From JAAUTT01 sp963846585 (lineage in GTDB: Bacteria > Bacteroidota > Bacteroidia > Bacteroidales > JAAUTT01), in the NCBI GenBank assembly GCA_963846585.1, contig CAWJWO010000018.1, positions 248,001 through 312,000 of the forward strand: a stretch of 64,000 nt of DNA, read 5' to 3'. The notes beneath the pieces are model-generated. The model was not told the DNA's origin and did not search any database. It was given only the letters and a program-made list of their open reading frames with translations. A program made the position numbers and the translations under genes. The first letter of the stretch is position 1; each line of letters begins with the position of its first letter. Shown one piece after another: positions 37,274-46,633 of this stretch.

Positions 37274-37310
37274 AACTAACAACCAGCAACTAACAACCAA
37301 CAACTAAATT
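37274..37310. repeat. CTAACAA heptamer block upstream of tRNA-Asn
   Basis: Units CTAACAA, CCAGCAA, CTAACAA, CCAACAA, CTAAATT fill the space upstream of the tRNA, the same family as at 11946 and 62812. Confidence 0.7.
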
Positions 37311-37374
37311 GAACAGCGTGGCGAATGTAATAGCTTTCCACTAAAATAACAAAAGTTTTCGATTAATTTTTTTT

Positions 37375-37400
37375 GGGAACGTTTTTAAATTTTTGCGTCT
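37375..37400 (+). promoter_or_regulatory. ECF-type promoter upstream of the sigma factor gene
   Basis: GGGAAC at 37375-37380 and GTCT at 37397-37400 are separated by 16 bases, matching the typical ECF sigma promoter GGAAC-N16-GTC. The whole block is nearly identical to 40387-40412. It lies ~75 bases before the sigma gene, suggesting autoregulation. Confidence 0.7.
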
Positions 37401-37475
37401 TATATATAAACAGGGGAGTGATTATCCAAAAATTTGATTCTATTTTGGTAATTTTGAATGTGAAATTTTAGATTT

Positions 37476-38102
37476 GTGATAACATTAGAAGAAGTAATTA
37501 AAGGATGTAAGCAAAATAATAAATTTGCCCAACATCTGTTGTACGAAAGATATTCATCTTTGATGAGAGGTGTATGTTTACGATATATGAATGATTTAAA
37601 TATTTCTAACGACATCGTTCAGGATGGATTCATAAAAGTTTTTTCCAATATTAAAAATTATAAAGGAACCGGATCTTTTGAAGGGTGGATGAAACGAATA
37701 TTTATAAATACTGCAATTTCGTACTTAAGAAAACATAACAAAACAAATAGGTTTTTAAATATTGATGAATTGAATGAATATGATTTAACAGATCAAAATT
37801 TAAATAATCACATCAATGAAGAAAATAAAATTGACAGAAAAGATATTATTAATGAACCAATAGATTTTCAAACCATACAGGCAGCTGAATTTTCTGAAGT
37901 TGAATTATTAGGAGTACTCGGAAAACTACCTGAAAGATACAGAGTTGTTTTTAACCTGTATTCTATTGAAAACTTAAAACACGAAGAAATTGCTGATTTG
38001 CTTGATATTGAAATAGCAACATCAAGAAGCCGGTTATTAAGGGCAAGGGCTTTAATTAAGAATGAATTATTGACAATGTGCATGGAAAAATTAAGTGTAT
38101 GA
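37476..38102 (+). CDS. ECF-type RNA polymerase sigma factor
   Basis: The 208-aa protein starts at a GTG. Region 2 is at ~15-85 (LLYERYSSLMRGVCLRYM, DIVQDGFIKVFSNIKNYKG, FEGWMKRIFINTAISYLRKHN), and region 4 at ~145-200 (LPERYRVVFNLYSIENLKHEEIADLLDIEIATSRSRLLRAR). There is no region 1 or 3, as in ECF sigma factors. A long linker of ~50 residues separates the domains. The stop codon overlaps the next ATG (ATGA), coupling it to a probable anti-sigma factor. It probably recognises the GGGAAC...GTCT elements before itself and before the LamG lipoprotein. Confidence 0.93.
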   Translation: MITLEEVIKGCKQNNKFAQHLLYERYSSLMRGVCLRYMNDLNISNDIVQDGFIKVFSNIKNYKGTGSFEGWMKRIFINTAISYLRKHNKTNRFLNIDELNEYDLTDQNLNNHINEENKIDRKDIINEPIDFQTIQAAEFSEVELLGVLGKLPERYRVVFNLYSIENLKHEEIADLLDIEIATSRSRLLRARALIKNELLTMCMEKLSV

Positions 38103-38668
38103 CGATGGAAAATATTGATAATAAAATCGATAATTATTTTTTAAAGAAATTTGAATCCTTTAAAGTTGAGGATTCTGAAAAGGATTGGAATATTTTATTT
38201 GCAAAGCTTTCAAAAAATAAATTTCTAAAATTTAATGCCCATAATTTAAATATTTATTTCCTTACCGGTATTTTATTAATTAGTGGCATTGCAACTTATT
38301 CTTCATTAAATAATATCCAACTAAATACACAAGTTAAACACTTACAACATATTATTCAAGATAATAGCAATAAAAATAATCAACAAAACTTAAAGCCGGG
38401 AATGTCTGGTAATCAATATAAAAATGTCAGAGAACCATCGACAAGTTCCAGTTTATCCTTTAATTATACTTTACAAACGAAATATATTAATAAAGTTCAG
38501 GCAATATCAAAAAACAATTCCGATTCAATCCAAAAAATTAATTCTGCAAATTTGCAAGATGATACCACATTAAAACCAAAAGTAAAAAAAATAAAAAAAG
38601 TAATCATCGTTAAACCAAAAAATGTAATCGTTAAAGATACGGTTCAAATCTATAGGTTGCATAAGTAA
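38099..38668 (+). CDS. Candidate single-span anti-sigma factor
   Basis: I start this 189-aa protein at 38099 because that ATG overlaps the sigma gene stop codon; an earlier in-frame ATG lies inside the sigma gene. A cytoplasmic segment of ~50 residues contains FESFKVEDSEKDWNILFAKL, resembling the short sigma-binding segments of Bacteroidota anti-sigma factors. One membrane span (about residues 58-80) and a periplasmic lysine- and asparagine-rich tail follow. No zinc-binding HxxxCxxC motif is present. The role is inferred from position and topology. Confidence 0.6.
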   Translation: MTMENIDNKIDNYFLKKFESFKVEDSEKDWNILFAKLSKNKFLKFNAHNLNIYFLTGILLISGIATYSSLNNIQLNTQVKHLQHIIQDNSNKNNQQNLKPGMSGNQYKNVREPSTSSSLSFNYTLQTKYINKVQAISKNNSDSIQKINSANLQDDTTLKPKVKKIKKVIIVKPKNVIVKDTVQIYRLHK

Positions 38669-38742
38669 AATTATTATTGGTTAACTCAATGTTTTTTATA
38701 TTTTTGAACCAAAATTATAACTATCAGGTTCAAATTTAAACT

Positions 38743-39690
38743 ATGCGGTTAATCCTGACTTTTTTTATATTATCATTCCTTTGTACAGTAACCTGTAAAG
38801 CACAAACAGAAACTAAAAAAAATCCAGCTACTGATACTGTGAGTGAAAAGGAAATTATTGAGTACGATACAATTTACCTGGCACCGGATACAACAAAATT
38901 AATTGATACAATAGTACATTACCTTGATTTAAAAAATCAAAAAAAAATTCATAAAAAAAGCTGGTCGTTCAAACCTGACTTTAATAACATTTTAACTCCT
39001 TTTAAAAAATTATATAATTCCGCGAAAAAAACTACTAATGAAGATTTATCCACAGGTAAACAAAAGGTACATAAATGGTCAATTTTGTTTGCAGCAGAAC
39101 CTTATGTTAACGGTTTTTTAACAAATGGGAAGATAAATGACTCGTTAGCATTTAAAAAGGTTGTGAATGCTGCTTGTAACTTAGGAATAATGTATCATAG
39201 GACAAGATATTTTTATACATTCGGCCTGGGATATACATCTCTTTTCGAACAAATTCAATACCAAAGTAAACATTACAGCTCAAATATTTCTCAATATGGA
39301 AACTCGTCTTACGATTCCATATTAGTGACAAATAGCAGTGCAATAAATAATAATTTCAAATTATTGAATATTTTTATTTCGGCGGGATACAATTGGCCTT
39401 ATACCAGGATTAATCTTAGCTTTTCATTTACATTTGGTTCCGACATATTAATTGATTATTCTGCCATTGCATTATCCAATAGTTTTAATAATAAAATCGA
39501 AAAATCAACATATTTAAAAGATGTCAATTTTTCAATTGGCATAAAGCCATATATAAGCTATAATATTAGTAAACGCTGGAAGTTTTTTGTCGCCCCTTTT
39601 TATTCACATACGCTTAACAATTCAATTAAATATCCCCTGACAAATTTCAGCAAAACAGGCTTGGATGTTGGTTTAATGTTTATTCTATAA
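38743..39690 (+). CDS. Probable outer-membrane beta-barrel protein of the ECF locus
   Basis: The 315-aa protein has a signal peptide (cleavage near CKA-QT, residue ~21), a charged periplasmic segment with DTIYLAPDTTKLIDTI, and from ~125 onward alternating strands ending in a hydrophobic/aromatic C-terminus (SKTGLDVGLMFIL), which suggests an outer-membrane barrel of eight or so strands. It belongs to the sigma/anti-sigma gene run. I do not recognise a named family. It may pass a surface signal to the anti-sigma factor, but this is only inferred from gene order. Confidence 0.6.
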   Translation: MRLILTFFILSFLCTVTCKAQTETKKNPATDTVSEKEIIEYDTIYLAPDTTKLIDTIVHYLDLKNQKKIHKKSWSFKPDFNNILTPFKKLYNSAKKTTNEDLSTGKQKVHKWSILFAAEPYVNGFLTNGKINDSLAFKKVVNAACNLGIMYHRTRYFYTFGLGYTSLFEQIQYQSKHYSSNISQYGNSSYDSILVTNSSAINNNFKLLNIFISAGYNWPYTRINLSFSFTFGSDILIDYSAIALSNSFNNKIEKSTYLKDVNFSIGIKPYISYNISKRWKFFVAPFYSHTLNNSIKYPLTNFSKTGLDVGLMFIL

Positions 39691-39703
39691 ACTAATATAT
39701 ACT

Positions 39704-40363
39704 TTGAAAAACCTATCTGCAATATTGCTGGTTCTATTACCGATTATTTTAATACATGCATTGATTTCATGCAATAAAGAAGCTACAATAAATTATGAGT
39801 CTGATACTATCAAAGTTGCAACAATTTTTCAACCCGATAGCATAACCGGGGAAAATGCTATTATTGAAAACATTTCACCAGATATTAATTTTGGAAATTA
39901 TCCTATTATTGCTGCATTTGCATGGACTGATACAGGATTTTTCAATGTTGCCCGATCATTAATTAAATTCGATTTATCAAAAATATCTCCGTTCATGGCC
40001 ATCAAAAGTGCCAAATTAACACTTTATTTTAATAGTTATTCCAATTTAAATGCACAAACAGGTGAAAATGATTTTACCATTTATCGTATTGCACAGCCAT
40101 GGAATGTAAGCACAGTAACCTGGAATAATCAGCCGGCAATTAGTAACCTTGATTCCGTAGCTGCATTAAAAAGTACTTCTGTAGATCAATCGTACAAAAA
40201 TATTGATGTTACTAACCTGGTAAGAGATATCATCAATAACCCATCGGTTAGTTTTGGTTTTTTATTAAAGCTCAATAATGAGAGCCCTTATGGACTTGTT
40301 GTTTTTGGATCTTGTTATAATAATGATAGTTCTGTACATCCTAAACTGATTATATATTATTGA
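39704..40363 (+). CDS. Lipoprotein with DNRLRE/CBM96-like domain
   Basis: The frame starts at a TTG 13 bases after the previous stop. The N-terminus has a lipobox ALISC (Cys23). Residues ~55-219 show the DNRLRE-type pattern: SLIKFDLSKISPF, IKSAKLTLYF, PWNVSTVTWNNQPA, IDVTNLVRDIINNP, and HPKLIIYY at the end. Such domains occur in exported polysaccharide-binding proteins. It is the fourth gene of the ECF run. Confidence 0.75.
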   Translation: MKNLSAILLVLLPIILIHALISCNKEATINYESDTIKVATIFQPDSITGENAIIENISPDINFGNYPIIAAFAWTDTGFFNVARSLIKFDLSKISPFMAIKSAKLTLYFNSYSNLNAQTGENDFTIYRIAQPWNVSTVTWNNQPAISNLDSVAALKSTSVDQSYKNIDVTNLVRDIINNPSVSFGFLLKLNNESPYGLVVFGSCYNNDSSVHPKLIIYY

Positions 40364-40386
40364 AGCAAAAAAAAATTCAAAATTTT

Positions 40387-40412
40387 GGGAACGTTTTTAA
40401 TTTTTTGCGTCT
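40387..40412 (+). promoter_or_regulatory. Second ECF-type promoter, before the LamG lipoprotein
   Basis: GGGAAC at 40387-40392 and GTCT at 40409-40412 with a 16-base spacer, nearly identical over ~34 bases to the element at 37375. It lies ~180 bases upstream of the LamG lipoprotein start. It marks this gene as a likely member of the sigma factor's regulon. Confidence 0.7.
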
Positions 40413-40593
40413 TATAAATGTAGCCTGATATTTTTGGTTATATGTATTAGTCAATCTTTAATTATTTGATTAATTAACAATTTGATGAATACATCAAATT
40501 GTCTGACATAAATATTAACAATTAATACTTTATACACGTAAAACATTAGTAATTTTAAAGGTTCAATAATAAAACCTCATTAATCCAAATATC

Positions 40594-42123
40594 ATGAAAA
40601 AAGATTTACTTTTTTTGAGACTTGCCGCTTTATTTTTAATATTTATCCTATATTCTTGTAATAAAGATAAAAAAGATATTGCAACTTCACAGGGGAAAAT
40701 TCAATTTTCGTTAACAATTAGTAATAACCAACAATCTTCTTTGAAGTCGGCATCCGACTCAACTGTATCAAATGTAATAACTGCAGCGGTTGTGACCATT
40801 GAGGATGCATCAGGCAATATAGTACAAAACTCTGTAAGTATACCTATTACTAATATGAACGGGAGTTATATAAGCAATCCTGTTTCTTTGGTTACAGGCA
40901 ATTATCAGTTAACCGAATTTCTGTTAGTTAATCAAAATAACCAGGTTGTATATGCCTCTCCGTTAAAATCTTCACAATTGGCTTACCTGGTTTCAAATCC
41001 TTTGCCAATTACATTTTCTATACAAACCAATACTGTTACAAATATTATACCTGAGGTTATAAATGCATTAAATTATACCCCGCAGGATTTCGGGTATGCA
41101 ACATTTAGTTTTAGTATCGACTCAACATTTAATTTCCTGGTCGGGGCATTTGTTTATGATTCAACAGCCAAAGACTATCAGCTTACAACGGCTTCCATTT
41201 CAATTTACAGCGATTCCACATTGGTTTATTCGGGACAATTAAGTGCCTTGAAAAATAATAGTCCTGTAATAAATACCCCATACGATAGCCTGGGTGTTAC
41301 TAATAAAATTACCCTGCCGGCAAAATATAACAGCTATACAATCAACATTTCCAAACTTAATTATGTTACTTATAAACAAGCCTTTACTAAATCGCAGTTA
41401 AGACTCTACTACCGAAGTACCGATAAAGGCCCACTTGTTGTTATCCTTAAAAATGGAAGCAGTCCCATCCAGAATGATGGATTGGTTTTATATCTTAAAA
41501 TGAAAGGAGATGTGCTGGACTACAGCGGGTATGGAAATAATGGGACGGCCTATGGCACCCTCACTCCAACTGCCGACCATAATGGAAATCCAAATGCAGC
41601 TTATTATTTCAATGGAACAGATAGTTATGTCGAAGTACCTGATGCACCTTCACTCAATCCTACAACTCAAATTTCAATTTCGGTTTGGTTCTGTCCTGTT
41701 TCTTTTGTCGGAACCGGTAATGATCCAATAATTGATAAACCATTCACTAGTTTTGCTCTTCCAGCTTATCAGTACCATTTTGGAGTTACAGGAAACGATT
41801 ACTGGAATTTACCTTCGAAAATTGGATTCGATATTTCGACTAATAATATATTAGGTGGAGCTGTAAGTCCGATTAATTTTTATCAACCCGGAAACTGGTA
41901 TCATCTTGTAGGAACTTATGATGGTTCTTATGCAAAATTATATGTAAACGGAGCTTTAATTACATCAAATTCAACATCTGGTACTCTGAAGGACTATAGC
42001 CAGAATATTTATATTGGTAAATACGGAAATAGTAACAATTTTTTACCTGGAAGCATTAATGAACTAAGAATTTATAACAGGGCATTATCCCAGACAGAAG
42101 TTACCAGTTTGTACCAGCAATAA
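40594..42123 (+). CDS. Lipoprotein with LamG/concanavalin-like domain
   Basis: The 509-aa protein has a lipobox ending at Cys22 (LIFILYSC). Residues ~30-290 form beta-rich domains I do not recognise with confidence, perhaps related to fimbrillin-like or DUF4493-like proteins. Residues ~297-505 are a LamG domain (VLYLKMKGDVLDYSGYGNNG, SISVWFCPVSF, WYHLVGTYDGSYAKLYVNG, ELRIYNRALSQTEV). LamG domains bind glycans or proteins at the surface. It sits alone behind an ECF-type promoter and ends in a strong terminator. Confidence 0.8.
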   Translation: MKKDLLFLRLAALFLIFILYSCNKDKKDIATSQGKIQFSLTISNNQQSSLKSASDSTVSNVITAAVVTIEDASGNIVQNSVSIPITNMNGSYISNPVSLVTGNYQLTEFLLVNQNNQVVYASPLKSSQLAYLVSNPLPITFSIQTNTVTNIIPEVINALNYTPQDFGYATFSFSIDSTFNFLVGAFVYDSTAKDYQLTTASISIYSDSTLVYSGQLSALKNNSPVINTPYDSLGVTNKITLPAKYNSYTINISKLNYVTYKQAFTKSQLRLYYRSTDKGPLVVILKNGSSPIQNDGLVLYLKMKGDVLDYSGYGNNGTAYGTLTPTADHNGNPNAAYYFNGTDSYVEVPDAPSLNPTTQISISVWFCPVSFVGTGNDPIIDKPFTSFALPAYQYHFGVTGNDYWNLPSKIGFDISTNNILGGAVSPINFYQPGNWYHLVGTYDGSYAKLYVNGALITSNSTSGTLKDYSQNIYIGKYGNSNNFLPGSINELRIYNRALSQTEVTSLYQQ

Positions 42124-42132
42124 TAATTTAAA

Positions 42133-42174
42133 AACCAAGTAATTACTTCAATATACTGAAGTAATTACTTGGTT
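42133..42174. terminator. Strong bidirectional terminator hairpin
   Basis: Arms 42133-42150 and 42157-42174 are perfectly complementary over 18 bases (AACCAAGT...ACTTCA) with a 6-base loop, between two convergent genes. Confidence 0.85.
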
Positions 42175-42190
42175 AATAATATTTTAATAA

Positions 42191-43276
42191 TTAAGCCTGT
42201 AAATATTTAGAAAAAACCTCAATTATTTTTTTCTCACGAACTTCCATAGAAAAGTTCTGTATTGTATATTCTCTGGCCTTGTGTCCTGTATCCATTGTTA
42301 GTGCTTGCCGAATGGCATTTTCCAAATCAAACACATTTCTATTGTAAACGATTACACCATTTACCCCAATTGCATCAGGTATACCATTCACATTCGACCC
42401 AACCGGTATGCACTCACAAAGCATGGCTTCGCCTAAACTTAAAGGCATCCCTTCAGTTATCGACGCTTGCACAAAAACCCTGGCTTTATTGAAAAAATTA
42501 ACTAAATTTTCTTCCGGACAGAACCCCGAAACTACCGTAAGATTTCTGATTTCAGATACTTTATAATTGGTTTCAACCCATGATAGATAACGTAAATTAA
42601 TGTTGACCAATACAAAATCCAGGTCGGGGTTCCGATGTGCTACTTCAATAAATAAATCGAAACCTTTATTATAGAAATGTGCCAGCTTACTCATTGTCCC
42701 TATTGTTAAAATCATCTTCGGGTCTTTTGCAATGTCCGGGATACGTTTAATGCGGGATGTGTCAATCCCATTCGGAACAATTTCTATTTTACAACGAAGA
42801 TTAGGAACATATTGTTTAATCCCGTCAATATGAGGATTCTCAGGATTATAATAATAATTTTCGTGATATATTAATGACTTGTGATTAGGTAAAACTAAAG
42901 TCGCATTTCTAAGGGCATAACGAACACAATCTCCTCGGAATTTATTTATATAAACCCCTTTGCCTAACTCCTTATAGCAAACGGCTTCCATACCTCCAAT
43001 AAAAATAACTGTCTTTTTTCTAAAAAGTTTACCAACTAATACCATGACAAAAGCATGATAATCAGCAAACCAACATACTAATAATTTATTCCCCCGGATA
43101 TTTTTCAACAGGTAAAATAATAACCCTATAAGCCGAAACAAGAATTTTAACTTACCTTTTCCCTGATTTAATAAAAAAGTCTCCAGCTTGTAATGTTTCT
43201 CAAGAATTTTTTGATCTGTATTAATAAATGAAGAATTATTGGGTTTTATATAAAATATTTTTGTAGTCCTTCCCAT
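42191..43276 (-). CDS. Glycosyltransferase (GT4-like)
   Basis: I prefer the ATG at 43276 (MGRTTKIFYIK) to the upstream TTG at 43300, which would overlap the preceding pseudogene. The ~361-aa protein has a GT-B fold: an N-terminal Rossmann half, and a C-terminal half with ILTIGTMSKLAHFYNKGFDLFIE and the E-x7-E motif in ITEGMPLSLGEAMLC. Such enzymes transfer sugars from activated donors in surface polysaccharide synthesis. It is the last gene of the minus-strand glycan cluster. Confidence 0.85.
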   Translation of the reverse strand: MGRTTKIFYIKPNNSSFINTDQKILEKHYKLETFLLNQGKGKLKFLFRLIGLLFYLLKNIRGNKLLVCWFADYHAFVMVLVGKLFRKKTVIFIGGMEAVCYKELGKGVYINKFRGDCVRYALRNATLVLPNHKSLIYHENYYYNPENPHIDGIKQYVPNLRCKIEIVPNGIDTSRIKRIPDIAKDPKMILTIGTMSKLAHFYNKGFDLFIEVAHRNPDLDFVLVNINLRYLSWVETNYKVSEIRNLTVVSGFCPEENLVNFFNKARVFVQASITEGMPLSLGEAMLCECIPVGSNVNGIPDAIGVNGVIVYNRNVFDLENAIRQALTMDTGHKAREYTIQNFSMEVREKKIIEVFSKYLQA

Positions 43277-43286
43277 ATATGAGCGA

Positions 43287-44132
43287 TTAATTGTTCCCAA
43301 TAGCCTTTATATATAATTCTATCCCTTCTTCAAAAGAAATTTTTGGTTCCCATATTAAATTTCGTTTTATTTTCGAAATATCAGAATATACATCCAAATT
43401 TCATTTAACCTTTCGGCATTTTTAGCAAAATAGGGTTTGTTATACCTGTTTTTTGCATTACTACCTGAGTAATTTTCTCTACGCTAATTGAATATCCGCA
43501 ACCAATATTATAGATTTCGAATCCTTTACTACTAATTGTTGAAATTAATGCGGCAATAAAATCATCTATAAAAAGATAATCCCTCTTAGGACGAAGGTCC
43601 TGTACATTAATTGTATCAATAGTATTGTCCATGACTTGCTGAATAATAGTCGGTATCAGAAATTCTTTCTTATGAGCCGGGCCATATACATTAACAGGCC
43701 TTAGCACAGTAACAGGAAAATTAAAAGTTTGTGAATAATATTTGCAGATTTCTTCAGCGATAAGTTTGCTGTGATTATAAGGGCTGGCAGGGTTTATTGG
43801 ATGACTTTCGTCAACAGGCAAATAACAAGGAGTGCCATAAACATAAAACTTGCGTCTGTTAACGGACAATTGTTTTTTTTGCATGCTTCCAAAACATTTA
43901 CAGTGCCCATTACATTTGTTTTGTAAAACTCGGAAGGGTGTTCCCAACTTGCAGGAACAAAGGTTTGCGATGCCAAATGAAAGACATGATCAAGTTGTTT
44001 GAATTCAAACCGGAAGCTTGTTATATCACCTTGTTCCAGGTCAAATTCATTAACATGGTAATTAAGGTTTCTAAGCATATTTACGAGTTTATTACCAATA
44101 AACCCACTACTACCTGTAACTAGAATTGTCAT
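43287..44132 (-). pseudogene. NAD-dependent epimerase, broken by frameshifts
   Basis: Two overlapping frames form one SDR-type sugar epimerase or dehydratase. The first (from 44132) has the Rossmann motif TGSSGFIGNKLV and FHLASQTFVP. The second has YVYGTPCYLPVDE, the YNHSK active-site motif, LRPVNVYGPAHKKEF and RPKRDYLFIDDFI. They join near 43845, where several residues around the catalytic serine seem lost. Near 43405-43418 further shifts move the tail (SKIKRNLIWEPKISFEEGIE) into another frame that ends at 43287. At least two frameshifts are needed. It may be a true pseudogene or an assembly fault. The TTG/ATG of the next gene lies at its end. Confidence 0.8.
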
Positions 44133-44845
44133 TTGCCTGGCAGAAATTTTTCTTTTGTTTTATCAAATTCTTCAATAGCTTGCATATAATCATCGGGACG
44201 ACCTATATCTAACCAATACCCATCATATTTATACACTTTCACTTCCATTTTTTTCGATAGCATATTGAGCATTAATTTGTCGAAGCCATAAGCCATACCT
44301 GGGGGAATCAAATTTAATACCTCCAGGTTAACCATATATATTCCCATACTAACAAGATAATCATGACGGGGTTTTTCCCTAAAACCGGACAAAGAGTCGT
44401 TATTGTCTATGTCCAATACACCGTACTCAATTATTTCAAACCTGTTAAATGCCGCTATTGTAAAAAGTTCTTTGCTTTTTTTGTGATTATTGTAAAACCA
44501 TTCTAAATTTAAATCAGTAAGAATGTCGCCGTTCATCACCAGAAAACTATCCGGAAGATCTTTGATCAGTTTTAAGGGACCCATTGTACTTAAAGGCTGG
44601 TCTTCAAACGAATAATCGATTTTTAAGTTCCACTTTGAGCCATCTCCGAAGAAAGCTTTTATAATATCAGCCTGGTGGTTAACAGTAATCGTAATATGGT
44701 CAAATTCATAATGTGCTAATTGACGGATAATGATTTCTAAAATGGAATATTCACCAATTGGCATTAAAGGTTTTGGCAAAACTACTGTATAGGGCCTAAG
44801 GCGTGTTCCTTTACCACCAGCAAGGATGATTGCTCGTTTAGACAT
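44129..44845 (-). CDS. Sugar-nucleotide transferase
   Basis: The 238-aa protein starts with LAGGKGTRLRPYTVVLPKPLMPIG, the nucleotide-binding signature of sugar-1-phosphate nucleotidyltransferases. VMNGDILTDL carries the metal-binding aspartate. It makes NDP-sugars (the sugar is not predictable) for the neighbouring epimerases. It overlaps its upstream neighbour by 8 bases and its downstream neighbour by 4, so it sits within a tightly packed operon. No C-terminal hexapeptide or acyltransferase extension is present. Confidence 0.9.
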   Translation of the reverse strand: MSKRAIILAGGKGTRLRPYTVVLPKPLMPIGEYSILEIIIRQLAHYEFDHITITVNHQADIIKAFFGDGSKWNLKIDYSFEDQPLSTMGPLKLIKDLPDSFLVMNGDILTDLNLEWFYNNHKKSKELFTIAAFNRFEIIEYGVLDIDNNDSLSGFREKPRHDYLVSMGIYMVNLEVLNLIPPGMAYGFDKLMLNMLSKKMEVKVYKYDGYWLDIGRPDDYMQAIEEFDKTKEKFLPGK

Positions 44846-45835
44846 TATAAATATTGGTTTTATATTGTTTTAAATTATTGTTGTCGCGGAACCATTCAAT
44901 GGTTTGCATTAATCCCGTTTCTAAATCGGTACCAGGAATCCACCCTGTATGTTTCAACAACTTGGAATTTTTTCCAAGTAACCGTTCAACCTCACTTTTT
45001 TCAGGTCTCAGCCTTTCCGTATCCGTTAAAATTTTAGCATTCTTATTAATTTGGCTGATTATGGTTTGTGCGAGATCGCCGACAGATATTTCAAGTTGGG
45101 TTGAAATATTGACCTCTTCACCAATTAAGTTGTCGCATTTAGCTATTTCGATAAATCCACGGGCAGTATCTTTAACATAAACCAAATCGCGTGTTGGATG
45201 TAATGCTCCTAGATTAATTTCATCTTTACCACTCAATAATTGTGTGATGATTGTTGGGATAACAGCCCGGGCCGATTGTCGTGGTCCATAGGTATTGGAC
45301 GGTGTACTATTGTTACAGGTAATCCAAAACTTCTGTAAAACGATTCAGCTAAATAATCAGCCCCAATTTTAGTAGCCGAATATGGTGATTGTCCCTGCTT
45401 TGGATGTTCTTCGTCAATCGGCACATAGCGAGCAGTTCCATAAACTTCGGAAGTGGAGGTTACCAAAACTTTTTCAACATTGGCATCCCTGGCAGCTTGT
45501 AAAATGTTTAAAGTACCCTTGATGTTTGTATCTACATAACTATCCGGAGAATGATAACTATATGGAATGGCAATTAAGGCGGCTAAATGAAAAACAATTT
45601 CAATATCTTTCATGGCTGTACGCACCCCATTGGGATCACGAACATCGCCAGTAAAGATTTCCATTTTTTTCAGCTCTTCCCGGGGAAAGGTATCAAGCCA
45701 ACCCCATGAATTAAAGGAATTATAATAAACAAAAGCCCTGACATCTGCCCCTGCATTTATTAAAGCTTCTGTCAGATGGCTCCCGATAAATCCGTCGGAT
45801 CCGGTAACCAAAACCCTTTTTTTTGCTAAATCCAT
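44838..45835 (-). pseudogene. NAD-dependent epimerase/dehydratase, frameshifted
   Basis: Upstream part 45835-45233 has TGSDGFIGSHLTEALI, FHLAALIAIPYSY, SEVYGTARYVPIDE and the YSATK motif; downstream part from about 45300 to 44838 has NTYGPRQSARAVIPTI (in a different frame), LSGKDEINLGALHPTRDLVYVKD and a complete C-terminus. Together they make one ~330-aa extended SDR of the UDP-sugar epimerase/dehydratase type. The shift is at about 45290-45300, in the RPxNxYGP segment, where residues are missing. All other motifs are conserved, so decay is recent or the base call is wrong. Confidence 0.8.
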
Positions 45836-45886
45836 ACCGCATTTTTATACAAACCTACGAGAAAAAAATAATTTTAAGTACCTTAA

Positions 45887-46600
45887 TCATTTAAAATCTG
45901 CTATTGTGATTATTGAATCCCTTAAAAAAGGAAATTTTTTTAAAACAATTCTGTTTATTGGACCATTATTTTTAATATGTCCATTCATCTCAAAACTAAT
46001 TTCTCTAACATTAAAACCTGCATGAACCAGCAATTTTGCAATAGTATATGGAGAAAAATTATAAAAATGATCTGAATTTATTATTTCCTTATTCGAAAAT
46101 GCGTATTTAAAGTTTTTTAATCTGAAAGCGTTTGGAACAGTTATAATTATTTTTTTTACATATTCCGAATAGTTTTCATGTAACCTGCTGAGAAAAGAAT
46201 AAGGTTCCCTAACATGTTCAAGAATTTCTCCCAGTAATAAATAATCCCAAAATTGATTTTTTATTTCATCTAATATATCAGTTGATACAATATTATGACA
46301 GTAAACATCAGCTATTCCTTTAGATTTAAGAAGTTCTATTCCTTCTTGATTAATATCAACCCCAATACATTTTTTTGCTGATTTTACTAATAATCCGTGC
46401 AACCATGTGTTATCTTTTATTTTTTGTTCTATAATTTCAATGTGATCCACGCATCCCACATGTATAACTGATTTACCATATATTAATGTATTTAAATACC
46501 CTTCTCTTGATGAAGGTTTATAATAAGTGTTCTTTATATTGAATATTAATTTATTATCAAATTGTTCCCCTTTTAAAAAAGGGAAGTAGTTTTCAATCAT
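45887..46600 (-). CDS. SAM-dependent methyltransferase
   Basis: The 237-aa protein shows a class I methyltransferase pattern: VIHVGCVDHIE as motif I (a variant of the GxGxG loop), CIGVDINQEG as motif II, and WDYLLLGEILEHVREPYSFL as motif IV. The remainder is less familiar. In a glycan cluster it could methylate a sugar or lipid intermediate. It overlaps no neighbour; the epimerase begins 51 bases downstream. Confidence 0.8.
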   Translation of the reverse strand: MIENYFPFLKGEQFDNKLIFNIKNTYYKPSSREGYLNTLIYGKSVIHVGCVDHIEIIEQKIKDNTWLHGLLVKSAKKCIGVDINQEGIELLKSKGIADVYCHNIVSTDILDEIKNQFWDYLLLGEILEHVREPYSFLSRLHENYSEYVKKIIITVPNAFRLKNFKYAFSNKEIINSDHFYNFSPYTIAKLLVHAGFNVREISFEMNGHIKNNGPINRIVLKKFPFLRDSIITIADFK

Positions 46601-46633
46601 AGTTTAAAATTTTATTTGATATAAAAGGTTTAA

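Noticed and set aside
43405..44132. Two frames read as two separate epimerase genes
   Set aside because: The motifs are complementary parts of one SDR protein in order, so a single frameshifted gene fits better.
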